Of a stretch of 64,000 bases of DNA, positions 30,596-41,739 are shown in pieces. Location of the stretch: assembly GCA_964599095.1 (NCBI GenBank), contig CAZREB010000013.1, forward strand, positions 67,076-131,075, read 5' to 3'. A model generated the notes under the pieces. It had not been told where the DNA came from. It did no database searches and saw only the letters and a program-made list of their open reading frames with translations. Position 1 is the first letter of the stretch. Every line of letters starts with the position of its first letter. The DNA is from SZAS-79 sp964599095 (GTDB taxonomy: Bacteria; Pseudomonadota; Gammaproteobacteria; Burkholderiales; SG8-39). A program made the translations under genes and the position numbers.

Positions 30596-32563
30596 ATGAC
30601 TGCCGTGAAAAAGATGTGGGAGCCTTCGCAGGCGGCCATCGAATCCGCCCAGCTCACGCAGTTCGCACGCTATTGCGTGCATCGCTTCGGGCTCGAATTC
30701 AATACCTACCCCGAGTTCTACCACTGGACTTGCGACCAGAACGAGTCCTTCTGGAGTGCGCTGTGGGACTGGGCCGGGGTGCGCGGGACCAAGGGTGGGC
30801 AAGTCCTCGTCGACGGCCACAGGATGCCGGGCGCGCAATGGTTTCCCGATGCCCGCCTCAACTTTGCCGAAAACCTGCTGCGCCGTCGCGACCACGCCGA
30901 CGCGCTGGTGTTCTGGGACGAGACCGGATTCCGGCGCCGGATGTCCCACGCCGAATTGCATGCGCAGGTTTCGCGCTGCGCCAAGGCGATGCGCGCCGCG
31001 GGACTCAGGCCCGGCGACCGGGTCGCGGCCTTCATCCCGAACATGCCCGAGACCTGCGTGCTCGCGCTCGCGGCGATTTCGGTGGGCGCGGTCTGGTCGT
31101 CGTGCTCGCCGGATTTCGGCACCGACGGCGTGCTGGACCGGTTCGGGCAGACCGAGCCGAAGATGCTCTTCTGCGCCGACGGCTATCTCTACAACGGCAA
31201 AGCGCACTCGTCGATTGCGCGCGCAAGGGACATCGTCGCGCAATTGCCGAGCGTGAAGCAGGTGGTCGTCGTCCCGAACCTTGAGGACGAGCCCGACGTC
31301 TCGACAATCCGCAACGCGCGCCGCTATGCAGACTGGGTCGCGCCCTACCATGCCGGCGAGATCGAATTCGAGCAGTTGCCGTTCAACCACCCGATCTACA
31401 TCCTGTTCACCTCGGGTACCACCGGCAAGCCCAAGTGCATCGTGCACGGCGGGGGAGGCTCGCTGATGTCGGGCCTCAAGATGTACAAGCTGCAGTTCGA
31501 CGTGCGGCCCGGCGACCGCTTCTATTACTACACGACCTGCAACTGGGTGATGTGGAACCTGCTGTTCGCGGGTCTCGGCGCGGAGGCAGCAGTGCTGTTG
31601 TACGACGGCTCGCCGTTCGCGCGGGACGGGAGGATCACGTTCGACTTCGCCCAGGCCGAGCGACTGACGCACTACGGGACGTCCGCGAAATTCATCGATG
31701 CGATCGCCAAGCGCGGCCTGAAGCCGCGCGAGACCCACGATCTCGGGGCGGTGCGCATGATCATCTCGACCGGCTCGCCGCTGGTGCCCGAGAGCTTCGA
31801 CTACGTCTACCGCGACTTCAAGCGCGACGTGTGCCTGTCGTCGATCTCCGGCGGCACCGACATCATGGCGAGCTTCGCGGACGCAAACGCGATCCTTCCG
31901 GTGTACCGCGGGGAGCTTCAATGTCGCGGCCTGGGCATGGACGTGCGCGTCTACGACGACGACGGCCGCGAGCTGCACGGCGAGAAAGGCGAGCTGGTGT
32001 GCGTGAAGCCCTTCCCGTCGCTGCCGGTCGGGTTCTGGAACGACCCGGACGGCTCGCGTTACCGCGCCGCCTATTTCGAGCGCTACCCGAATGTCTGGTG
32101 CCACGGCGATTGGTGCGAGTTGACCCCGCGCGGCACGATGATCGTCTACGGGCGCTCGGATGCGACCCTGAACCCGGGGGGCGTGCGCATAGGGACCGCC
32201 GAAATCTACGGGCAGGTGGAGAAGGTCGACGAGGTGGAGGAATCGGTCGCGATCGGCCAGCTCTGGCCGCCGCAACAGCCTACCGATACCCGCGTGGTGC
32301 TGTTCGTGAAGCTGCGCCCGGGCCTCGGGCTCGATGCAGCACTCGAAGAAAAGATTCGCCGCCAGATCCGCGACAACACCACGCCGCGCCATGTGCCGGC
32401 GCGCATCGTGCAGGTGCCGGACATTCCGCGCACGCGCAACGGCAAGGTGGTCGAGCTTGCCGTAAGGTCGGTGGTGCACGGCATGAAGGTCAAGGACACC
32501 AACGCACTGGCCAACCCGGAAGTACTCGACTTGTTCGCGGATATGCCTGAATTGGCAAGCTGA
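30596..32563 (+). CDS. aacS: Acetoacetyl-CoA synthetase
   Basis: This 655-residue member of the ANL adenylate-forming family activates acetoacetate to acetoacetyl-CoA with ATP in the cytosol. Motifs include the N-terminal WEPS and FNTYPEFYHW region typical of AacS, the ATP loop FTSGTTGKPKCIVHGGGG (around residue 275), the ISGGTD motif (around 420), and the C-terminal catalytic Lys segment RTRNGKVVEL. Length matches AacS (about 650) and not acetate CoA ligase, and no propionyl-type features were seen. It links ketone-body or polyhydroxybutyrate degradation to central metabolism. Confidence 0.93.
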   Translation: MTAVKKMWEPSQAAIESAQLTQFARYCVHRFGLEFNTYPEFYHWTCDQNESFWSALWDWAGVRGTKGGQVLVDGHRMPGAQWFPDARLNFAENLLRRRDHADALVFWDETGFRRRMSHAELHAQVSRCAKAMRAAGLRPGDRVAAFIPNMPETCVLALAAISVGAVWSSCSPDFGTDGVLDRFGQTEPKMLFCADGYLYNGKAHSSIARARDIVAQLPSVKQVVVVPNLEDEPDVSTIRNARRYADWVAPYHAGEIEFEQLPFNHPIYILFTSGTTGKPKCIVHGGGGSLMSGLKMYKLQFDVRPGDRFYYYTTCNWVMWNLLFAGLGAEAAVLLYDGSPFARDGRITFDFAQAERLTHYGTSAKFIDAIAKRGLKPRETHDLGAVRMIISTGSPLVPESFDYVYRDFKRDVCLSSISGGTDIMASFADANAILPVYRGELQCRGLGMDVRVYDDDGRELHGEKGELVCVKPFPSLPVGFWNDPDGSRYRAAYFERYPNVWCHGDWCELTPRGTMIVYGRSDATLNPGGVRIGTAEIYGQVEKVDEVEESVAIGQLWPPQQPTDTRVVLFVKLRPGLGLDAALEEKIRRQIRDNTTPRHVPARIVQVPDIPRTRNGKVVELAVRSVVHGMKVKDTNALANPEVLDLFADMPELAS

Positions 32564-32567
32564 TTCC

Positions 32568-32591
32568 CCGGAAGTCCGCGCGGACATTCGG
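32568..32591. terminator. Imperfect 12-bp inverted repeat between convergent genes
   Basis: CCGGAAGTCCGC and GCGGACATTCGG abut each other and pair over 10 of 12 positions, in the 65-bp gap between aacS and the convergent esterase gene. It may act as a bidirectional terminator, though there is no T-run. Confidence 0.3.
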
Positions 32592-32628
32592 TCTTGCGAA
32601 ACCGGAGTTCAACTTCAGGGCGGGGCGC

Positions 32629-33300
32629 CTAGTGCAGCGTCGCCTTGCGGCCTTCGTAAATGCCTTGCAATAGCCGCAAAGAACCGAGACAGACCGCATG
32701 GTGGCTGAGCGCGTGCCCGAGGTCCTCGACGATGTCGAGCGTTACGGGCACGTGGAGCGCGGCCAGGGCGCGCGCAGCGCGCTCCGAATGCACGCGTGAC
32801 ACGATCGCGTCCTGCTCGCCATGGACCAGGTGGACCCGCGCATGGATGCTCGCGCCCGCGAGCGGCAGCCGGGCAAAGCGCGCCGAATAGGCCACCACCG
32901 CGCCGGCCAGCCCCGGCATGCGCTTGACGGCCTCGAGCGCGACGGTGCCGCCCTGCGAAAACCCGATCAGCACGGTGCCTTCGGCCGGGATTCCGCAGTT
33001 GGTCTGCTCGCGGCGGACGATGTCCTCGACCCGCGGGAGGATCGAATCGAGCCTTTCCATGCGCGCGTCGTTGTCGAGCGCCATCATCGAATACGGACGA
33101 TGCGCGCAATCCCCGTCTTCGTCCTGCGCATCGAACCGGCCCGGCACGACCAGCGCGGCGCTCGGGAAGCGCGCCTGGAACTTGAACGCGACCGAGATCA
33201 TCGACTCGGGCGTGGCTCCGCCGCCATGCAGGAACACGAACAGGTGCCTTGCACGATGCTCGGGCGGGGGGGCGAAGCGGAAGACCTTGTTGGGTGCCAT
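32629..33300 (-). CDS. Carboxylesterase/phospholipase family alpha/beta hydrolase
   Basis: This 223-residue serine hydrolase of the carboxylesterase/phospholipase 2 family shows the oxyanion start FLHGGGATPESM, nucleophile elbow GFSQGG (around residue 118), Asp in VHGEQDAIV and His in LGHALSHHA. The family hydrolyses short acyl esters, lysophospholipids or acyl thioesters. The ATG at 33300 gives the proper N-terminus; a longer frame upstream overlaps the divergent ABC transporter promoter. It has no signal peptide. Confidence 0.88.
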   Translation of the reverse strand: MAPNKVFRFAPPPEHRARHLFVFLHGGGATPESMISVAFKFQARFPSAALVVPGRFDAQDEDGDCAHRPYSMMALDNDARMERLDSILPRVEDIVRREQTNCGIPAEGTVLIGFSQGGTVALEAVKRMPGLAGAVVAYSARFARLPLAGASIHARVHLVHGEQDAIVSRVHSERAARALAALHVPVTLDIVEDLGHALSHHAVCLGSLRLLQGIYEGRKATLH

Positions 33301-33374
33301 CGGAGAAGGCCATTGTCTCGCCTTTGTCCGTCTTCTGTAAACTCGCGCCTGCTTTTCGCATATCGGAGCATTCC

Positions 33375-35093
33375 ATGGCAGGCACCAAGACTCACGCCGC
33401 ATTCTGGTCCTCGTTCTGGGCATTGGCGCGGCCCTACTGGGTCTCGGATGGGCGCCGCAGGGGCGTGATGCTGCTCGCTTCGGTCATCGCTTTCACGCTC
33501 GCGCTCGTCTGGACCGAAGTCCAGTTCAACAGCTGGAACAAGGATTTCTACGACACGTTCGAGCACAAGGACCGCATCGGGTTCTACCTCGAGCTCGGCC
33601 GCTTCACGGTGCTGGCGGTGATCTTCATCCTGCTGGCGGTCTACAAGCAGTACCTGCAGCAGATGCTGATGATCGAATGGCGCGCCTGGCTCACCGACAA
33701 GTACCTCGGCGAGTGGATGACCGGGCAGGCCTACTACCGGCTGCAGCTCCTCGACAAGGGAACCGACAACCCGGACCAGCGGATCGCCGACGACCTCAAC
33801 ATCTTCGTCGACCTTACGCTGTCGCTTTCGCTCGGCCTGTTGTCCGCGGTCGTCACGCTGGTGTCGTTCGTCGGCATCCTGTGGACGATCTCGGGCGCGC
33901 TGGAGGTGGCGGGCGTGAACATTCCCGGCTACATGGTGTGGGTCGCGCTCGTGTACGCGGTCGCCGGCACCTGGCTCACGCACGTGATCGGCCGTCCGCT
34001 GATCGGGCTCAACTTCCAGCGCCAGAAGGCGGAAGCCGACTTCCGCTTCTCGCTGATCCGGGTGCGCGAGAACAGCGAGGGTGTGGCGCTCTATCGCGGC
34101 GAGGCGGGCGAGCTCGCCAACTTCCGCGGGCGGTTCGGCGCGGTGATCGCGAACTGGTGGGCGATCATGCTGAAGCAGAAGCAGCTCACCTGGTTCACCT
34201 CGTTCTACGGCCAGGTGGCGATCATCTTCCCGTTCGTGGTCGCGGCGCCGCGTTACTTCTCGGGCGGCGCGCCGCTGGGCACGATCTTCCAGACCGCGTC
34301 CGCGTTCGGGCAGGTGCAGGGCGCGCTTTCATGGTTCATCAGCGCCTACGGCAGCTTTGCCTCGTGGAAGGCGACCGTGGATCGCCTGACCGGGTTCGAG
34401 CAGGCGATCGTCCGCGCGCAGGAGGAGGGCCGGACGCAGAAAGGCGAGCGCGTCGAAGCCGATGGTGCCGGGCTCTCCATCGAGCACCTTGCGCTCGCAC
34501 TCCCGCAGGGCCAGCCGTTGCTGGCCGACACGAGCGTGCGCCTCGCGGCCGGTGAGAACGTGCTGGTTACCGGGCCGTCGGGGTCGGGCAAGTCGACGCT
34601 GTTCCGCGCGCTGGCCGGCATCTGGCCCTACTGGACCGGCCGGATCGCGTTGCCGAAGGGGGCGCGGCTGCTCTTCCTGCCGCAGAAGGCCTACCTGCCG
34701 ATCGGCTCGCTCAAGAATGCGGTCGCCTATCCGGCGCAATCGGAGGAGGTTGGCAACGCGGAGGTCGCCGAGGCGCTCGTCGCGGTGGGTCTCGGGCACC
34801 TGGCGACCGACCTGCCGCGCGAGGAGAACTGGGCGCAGGTGCTGTCGGGCGGGGAGCAGCAGCGCGTCGCGTTCGCACGCGCGTTGATCAACAAGCCCGA
34901 CTGGCTGTTCCTCGACGAGGCGAGCGCCGCGCTGCCGGAACAGGCGCAGGCCGACCTTTACACGCTGTTGCGCGAACGCTTGCGGCAGACGACGCTGGTG
35001 TCCATCGGGCACCGCGACAGCCTGATCCAGTTCCACTCGAAGCGCCTCAAATGGGACACCGGCGGCGCCGAGCCGCGACTTGCGGCGGCCTGA
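33375..35093 (+). CDS. ABC transporter with fused membrane and ATPase domains (YddA/SbmA-like)
   Basis: This 572-residue protein combines an N-terminal membrane domain (residues 1-330, about six segments; FNSWNKDFYDTFEHKD is a family signature shared with SbmA/BacA and YddA) and a C-terminal ATPase. The ATPase has Walker A GPSGSGKST, LFLPQKAYLP, signature LSGGEQQRVAFARAL and Walker B LFLDEASAALPE. Related half-transporters dimerise and move vitamin B12, peptides or fatty acyl compounds. It is likely a homodimeric inner-membrane transporter. It is divergent from the esterase gene and convergent with the dipeptide transporter operon. Confidence 0.9.
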   Translation: MAGTKTHAAFWSSFWALARPYWVSDGRRRGVMLLASVIAFTLALVWTEVQFNSWNKDFYDTFEHKDRIGFYLELGRFTVLAVIFILLAVYKQYLQQMLMIEWRAWLTDKYLGEWMTGQAYYRLQLLDKGTDNPDQRIADDLNIFVDLTLSLSLGLLSAVVTLVSFVGILWTISGALEVAGVNIPGYMVWVALVYAVAGTWLTHVIGRPLIGLNFQRQKAEADFRFSLIRVRENSEGVALYRGEAGELANFRGRFGAVIANWWAIMLKQKQLTWFTSFYGQVAIIFPFVVAAPRYFSGGAPLGTIFQTASAFGQVQGALSWFISAYGSFASWKATVDRLTGFEQAIVRAQEEGRTQKGERVEADGAGLSIEHLALALPQGQPLLADTSVRLAAGENVLVTGPSGSGKSTLFRALAGIWPYWTGRIALPKGARLLFLPQKAYLPIGSLKNAVAYPAQSEEVGNAEVAEALVAVGLGHLATDLPREENWAQVLSGGEQQRVAFARALINKPDWLFLDEASAALPEQAQADLYTLLRERLRQTTLVSIGHRDSLIQFHSKRLKWDTGGAEPRLAAA

Positions 35094-35099
35094 ACCGCT

Positions 35100-37134
<2,035 letters not shown>

Positions 37135-37135
<1 letters not shown>

Positions 37136-38019
37136 CACATCCTCCGTGCCAGGCGCGGGTCGAGTGCGTCGCGCATTCCGTCGCCCAGCAGGTTGACCGC
37201 GAGCACCGTGAGCGACAGGCACACGCCCGGGAAGAAGATCAGGTAGCCGGCGATCTGGAACAGGCTGCGCGCCTCGGCCATGATGTTGCCCCAGCTCGGG
37301 ATGTTCGGCGGGGTGCCGGCGCCGATGAAGCTGAGGATCGCCTCGGTGATCATCGCCGAGGCGCAGATGTAGGTGCCTTGCACAAGCAGCGGCGCGGTGG
37401 TGTTCGGCAGGATATGGCGCACCAGGATCCGCGGGAGGCTGGTGCCTGCGGCGACCGCCGCCTCGACATAGGGCTGCTCGCGCAGCGTGAGCACAAGGCT
37501 GCGCACCAGCCGCACCACACGCGGCACTTCGGCCAGCGTGATCGCGACGATCACGTTCTCGATGCTCGCGCGCGTGAGCGCCATCAGCGAGATCGCGAGC
37601 AATACGGGCGGGATCGACATCAGCCCGTCCATGACCCGCATGACGACCGCGTCGAGCCAGCGCAGGTAGCCGGTCACCAGGCCGATTGCGAGGCCCACGA
37701 GGATGCTCAGGAAGGCCACCGCGATGCCGATGCTGAGCGAGACGCGGGTGCCGAAGAGCACCCGGCTGTAGACGTCACGCCCCAGCATGTCGGTGCCGAA
37801 CCAGAACTCGGCCGAGGGTTGCTTGAGGCGCTTGATCGCGGTTACGGCCTGCGGGTCGACGGTGCCCAGCCAAGGGGCGAACGCCGCGACGAGGATCATC
37901 GCCAACAGGACGACGCCTCCCGCAATCGCGGTCGGGTGGCGCCGGAACGCCTCCTTGAACTGGCGCAGCGTCGGCGAAGCCGAGGCGGGCGCGGGGAGGG
38001 CTGTGGTAGTCGCATTCAT
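37135..38019 (-). CDS. Dipeptide/oligopeptide ABC transporter permease (DppC type)
   Basis: This 294-residue permease starts with a cytosolic N-terminus and a first helix GGVVLLAMILVAAFAPWLG, then the DppC/OppC_N motif GTDMLGRDVYSRVLFGTRVSL, and about six membrane segments in total. The EAA loop is VAAGTSLPRILVRHILPN. It pairs with the DppB-type permease. The gap to the DppB gene upstream is 10 bp. Confidence 0.93.
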
Positions 38020-38029
38020 CGCCGCGCCC

Positions 38030-38974
38030 TCAGAACCGGATGCGCGGGTCGAACAGCATGTAGGACAGGTCGACCAGCAGGTTGATCACTACGTAGGTCG
38101 CCGAAAAAAGCAGCGTCACGCCCTGGATCACCGGGTAGTCGCGCCTGAGGATCGCATCGACCGTCAGTCGCCCGATGCCGGGGATTGCGAACACGGTCTC
38201 GGTAACGATGGCGCCGCTGATCAGCAGCGCGATGCCGATGCCGATGATGGTCATGATCGGGATGGCGGCGTTCTTCAGCGCATGTCCGGCCATCACCGGC
38301 ACCGGCGCCAGCCCTTTCGCCTGCGCGGTCCGGATGTAGTCCTGCGCGAGCACGTCGAGCATGCTCGCCCGCGTGATGCGTGCGATCAGCGCGATGTAGA
38401 CGGTCCCGAGCGCGATGCTCGGCAGGATCAGGTGGCGCAGCCAGTCCCAGAAGCCGTGCTCGAAAATGCTCCGGTAGCCCTGCACCGGGAGCCAGCCCAG
38501 CTCGATCGAGAAGATGCTGATCAGGATGTAGGCGAACACGAAAACCGGCAGCGAGAAACCGAGCACCGAGAACGCCATCACTGCCCGGTCCGACCAGCTT
38601 CCGGCACGGGCCGCCGCGATCACGCCGAGCGGCACGGCGACCAGCACCGAGACCAGCAGCGTGCACAGCGTCAGCGCGAGCGTCGGTTCGACGCGCTGGC
38701 CGATCAGGTGCGTGACCGGGAGATTGGTGAAGATCGACACCCCGAGGTCGCCGTGCAGCAGCCCCCAGGCCCAGCCGCCGAAGCGGACCAGGAACGGCTC
38801 GTCGAGGCCGAGGCTCGCGCGGATGCGGCTGATGTCCTCGCTGGTGGCGGCGTCGCCCGCGATCACCGCGGCCGGGTCGCCGGGCGTCAGGTAAAGCAGC
38901 GAGAAGACGAAGAACGCGACCACTGCCATGACGGCAATGGTCGCGAACAGTCGCCGGATTACATAGGCGAGCAC
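38030..38974 (-). CDS. Dipeptide/oligopeptide ABC transporter permease (DppB type)
   Basis: This 314-residue permease starts MLAYVIRRLFATIAVM, the typical first helix of DppB/OppB, followed by the periplasmic loop with TPGDPA and about six membrane helices. The EAA loop is TAQAKGLAPVPVMAGHALKN. It is separated from the receptor gene by 31 bp on the same strand. Confidence 0.93.
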   Translation of the reverse strand: MLAYVIRRLFATIAVMAVVAFFVFSLLYLTPGDPAAVIAGDAATSEDISRIRASLGLDEPFLVRFGGWAWGLLHGDLGVSIFTNLPVTHLIGQRVEPTLALTLCTLLVSVLVAVPLGVIAAARAGSWSDRAVMAFSVLGFSLPVFVFAYILISIFSIELGWLPVQGYRSIFEHGFWDWLRHLILPSIALGTVYIALIARITRASMLDVLAQDYIRTAQAKGLAPVPVMAGHALKNAAIPIMTIIGIGIALLISGAIVTETVFAIPGIGRLTVDAILRRDYPVIQGVTLLFSATYVVINLLVDLSYMLFDPRIRF

Positions 38975-39005
38975 CGGTGGGTGGATTCCCCGCGGACGGC
39001 CGGCG

Positions 39006-40595
39006 CTACTTCTTCTCGATGTTCCAGAGGAAGGCGATCGGCGCGATGATCACGCCGGAGATGTTCGAACGGAACGCCGTCGGCAGGATGAACTGGCCGG
39101 TGGGGATGAAAGGCACGAACTCGAACGCGCGCTGCTGCACCGCCGTGGCGGCCTTTTTCGAGGCGGCGGCGTCCGGCGCATTGAACCAGGCTTCGCGCAG
39201 CTCCTCGATCCTGCTGTCGGTCGGCCAGCCGAACCAGGCCTTGTCGCCGGTGCCGCGGATCGGGAAGTTCACCGCCGGGTTGACCATGTCCGGGCCGACC
39301 AGCCAGGTGTGGAAGATCGTCCACCCGCCCTTCTCGATGGGCTCCTTCACCGCGCGGCGCGTGATCAGCGTGCCCCAGTCGCCGGCCTGCACCTCGGCGT
39401 TCAGGCCCAGCTTCTTCAGCATGTCGAGCGTCAGCAGCGATTGCGCATGCACTATCGGCTGGTCGGTGGCGTCGATGATGACGATTTTTTCGCCCTTGTA
39501 GCCTGCCTCCTTGATCAGGGCCTTCGCCTTCTCGAGGTTGCGCGCGCCCTTGAGCGGTTCGGCCGAGGCTTCCGACGCGAGCGGGGTGCCGCAGGTGTAA
39601 TACGAATAGCAGGGGTGGCCGTTTTTCGGGTCGCCCGCGATGCCGATCACGTAGTCCTGCTGGTTGACCGCATAGAGAAGCGCCTGGCGCATCTTCGGGT
39701 TGTTGAACGGCGGGTAGAGGAAGTTGAAGCGGATCATTCCCATCGAGCCGAGCGGATCGATGTTCTTGACCGTGATGTCCTTGTTCTTGGACAGCAGCGG
39801 GATCAGGTCGGGCGGCATCTGCTCCCACCAGTCTGCCTCGCCGGCGTTCAGCGCGGCGGCGGCCGTGGCCGAGTCGGGAATGTAGATCCACTCGACGCGA
39901 TCGACCTTGACGACCTTTCCGCCGGAGGCCCACGAGGCGGGTTCCTTGCGCGGCACGTAGTCGGTATTCTTGACGTAGACCACCTTGTTGCCGGGCACCC
40001 ACTCGGCCTTCACCATCTTGAACGGGCCGGACCCGGTCGGGTCCTCGATGTTCTTGAACGGGTCGGTCTTGGCGATCCGCTCCGGCATGATGAACGGGAC
40101 GTTGGACGAAGGCTTGGCCAGCGCCTCGAGCGCAAGGGGAAAGGGCTTCTTCAGCTTCAGGGCGAAAGTCTTGTCATTGACCGCGGTCCACGAAGCGGTC
40201 GCCTCGGCGAGCTTCTGGCCGAGCGCATCGCGCTTGGCCCAGCGGTCGATCGACGCGATGCAATCGGCCGACTTGACCGGCGCACCGTCATGGAACTTGA
40301 GCCCGTCGCGCAGCGTGAACGTATAGGTGAGCTTGTCCTTGCTGAGCTCGTACTTGTCGAGCATCTGCGGCTTGACCTGGAACTTGTCGTCCATCGCAAA
40401 CAGCGTGTCGTACACCATGTAGCCGTGGTTGCGCGTGATGTACGCGGTGGTGGCGATCGGGTCGAGGATGCGCAGGTCGGCCTGCGGGATGAACTTCAGC
40501 ACTTTCTGCTGGGCCTGTGCCGGAGCCCAGGGCGCGAGGCCGGTGGCGGCCGCGGCCAGGCACGCGACTGCGAATTGGCGCAGTGAATGGTTCAT
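39006..40595 (-). CDS. Family 5 periplasmic peptide-binding protein
   Basis: This 529-residue receptor (SBP_bac_5) has a signal peptide ending near APAQAQQ. Family marks are KFIPQADLRILDP at the mature start, YTFTLRDGLKFHDGAPVKSADC, and the GSGPFKMVKAEWVPG segment. It is the first gene of the operon with DppB, DppC, DppD and DppF types behind it and would select the ligand. The ATG at 40595 follows GGAGAG at good spacing. The ligand could be dipeptides, oligopeptides or other small solutes; no diagnostic residues were recognised. Confidence 0.92.
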   Translation of the reverse strand: MNHSLRQFAVACLAAAATGLAPWAPAQAQQKVLKFIPQADLRILDPIATTAYITRNHGYMVYDTLFAMDDKFQVKPQMLDKYELSKDKLTYTFTLRDGLKFHDGAPVKSADCIASIDRWAKRDALGQKLAEATASWTAVNDKTFALKLKKPFPLALEALAKPSSNVPFIMPERIAKTDPFKNIEDPTGSGPFKMVKAEWVPGNKVVYVKNTDYVPRKEPASWASGGKVVKVDRVEWIYIPDSATAAAALNAGEADWWEQMPPDLIPLLSKNKDITVKNIDPLGSMGMIRFNFLYPPFNNPKMRQALLYAVNQQDYVIGIAGDPKNGHPCYSYYTCGTPLASEASAEPLKGARNLEKAKALIKEAGYKGEKIVIIDATDQPIVHAQSLLTLDMLKKLGLNAEVQAGDWGTLITRRAVKEPIEKGGWTIFHTWLVGPDMVNPAVNFPIRGTGDKAWFGWPTDSRIEELREAWFNAPDAAASKKAATAVQQRAFEFVPFIPTGQFILPTAFRSNISGVIIAPIAFLWNIEKK

Positions 40596-40774
40596 TGAAC
40601 GACTCTCCGGTTGGTTTACGTGGAACGGGCGCCCATCGGCGATTGCCGATGGCAAAGCAGAAAGCATGCCCTATTCAAGCACGAAGGACAGGGCCATACA
40701 ACAACAGCGACCGGAGAGCCGCCGGCGGCTCCGGTGAACGGCCGGCGGTCACCGGAGTATCTTCGCGGGGCAGA
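40596..40774. other. Gap upstream of the peptide-binding protein gene with hairpins
   Basis: This is the largest gene-free stretch between minus-strand genes here. It should contain the promoter of the peptide transporter operon, but no clear -10/-35 pair was found. The far end (40716-40755) carries two adjacent inverted repeats described separately. Confidence 0.5.
40716..40755. repeat. Two adjacent GC-rich inverted repeats
   Basis: GAGCCGCC followed directly by GGCGGCTC (40716-40731) forms an 8-bp stem without a loop. CCGGTGA (40731-40737) and TCACCGG (40749-40755) form a 7-bp stem around an 11-nt loop that itself is GC-rich. They lie just past the end of the alpha/beta hydrolase gene (minus strand) and could terminate its transcript or be REP-like. 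A T-run is missing. Confidence 0.45.
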
Positions 40775-41671
40775 CTAGTAGAGAGGCGCCGGCGCCGGGA
40801 GCGGGGGCTGCGCCACGCTGGCCACTCCTGAGCGGCCGGCGATGAAGTCCGCCGCGGCGCGCCAGACGGGTTCGGACTGCAGGATGCGATTGTGCCCGAG
40901 CCCCTCGGTGGACAGCAGCCGTGCACCGGGCCACAAGCGCGCGAATTTCTCGCCTTGCGACCACGGCACCATGCGGTCGCCCCGGTCATGCACCACGAGG
41001 GCCCGGGCGCGCAAATCGGGTGCAAGCCGGGTGACATCGAGATCGGCCCACGACACGCCGTAGCGCTCCTCGATGGCCGATTGCATTGCACCGCGAATTC
41101 GCTCGGGGATGCTGTGCCAGCGCGCGAATCGGCGCGAATACGCGACGATGTCGGCGGGCGGGCTCACCATGACGATCCGTTCGACCGGCAGCCCGCGCGA
41201 GATGGCGTAAGCCGCCGCGGTTGCTCCAAGAGAGTGCCCGACGATGGCGCGCACGCCCCCATGATGGAGCGCAACTTCGCGCAGGGCGCCGGCAAAGTCC
41301 GGCAGGCCGGTGAGCCGGCCTTCCGAGAGCCCGTGCGCCGGCTGGTCGTAGCCGATCACGCGGAAGCCCGCGCCGGCCAGGTGAAAGACGAACCCGCGCA
41401 ATTGCGCCGCGTTGCCGCCCCATCCATGGGCCAGCAGGACGGCCGGGCGCTCGTCCTCCACGGCACGCGGTCCCCAGCGCCAGGTCGAGATCAGGCGACC
41501 CTTGTAGGGGACGAAGGTTTGCCGTGCATCGATCAGGTCGAAGAACGAGGATTCCGGGTAACGGGGCTTGGGCGGCGTCAGGAACAGCCGCTCGGCCCAT
41601 GCGCCGGCGATGTCGGGCGTCAGCGCGGCGGACACGCGCATCGCGGCGCGGCGCATCAGCGTTTCAAACAT
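40775..41671 (-). CDS. Alpha/beta hydrolase fold protein
   Basis: This protein of about 298 residues has an alpha/beta hydrolase fold with the oxyanion segment LLAHGWGGN, nucleophile elbow VGHSLGAT, the Asp in VVHDRGDRMVP and the His in EGLGHNRIL. No signal peptide is seen. The start ATG at 41671 is preferred; an in-frame ATG at 41722 would add 17 residues and would put the palindromic TetR operator inside the coding region. It is likely repressed by the TetR protein encoded upstream. The substrate is unknown. Confidence 0.85.
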   Translation of the reverse strand: MFETLMRRAAMRVSAALTPDIAGAWAERLFLTPPKPRYPESSFFDLIDARQTFVPYKGRLISTWRWGPRAVEDERPAVLLAHGWGGNAAQLRGFVFHLAGAGFRVIGYDQPAHGLSEGRLTGLPDFAGALREVALHHGGVRAIVGHSLGATAAAYAISRGLPVERIVMVSPPADIVAYSRRFARWHSIPERIRGAMQSAIEERYGVSWADLDVTRLAPDLRARALVVHDRGDRMVPWSQGEKFARLWPGARLLSTEGLGHNRILQSEPVWRAAADFIAGRSGVASVAQPPLPAPAPLY

Positions 41672-41674
41672 GAA

Positions 41675-41686
41675 TCGAACGTTCGT
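41675..41686. promoter_or_regulatory. TetR-type operator upstream of the alpha/beta hydrolase gene
   Basis: TCGAACGTTCGT, containing the 10-bp palindrome CGAACGTTCG (41676-41685), lies immediately upstream of the hydrolase start. It matches at 11 of 12 positions a second site at 42432-42443 in front of the tetR-type gene. Binding here would block the promoter or start of the hydrolase transcript. Confidence 0.65.
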
Positions 41687-41739
41687 GCTATTTATGGACG
41701 GCAAAGACACCGTGGCTGGCATGGCGGACTCCTTCGGGT

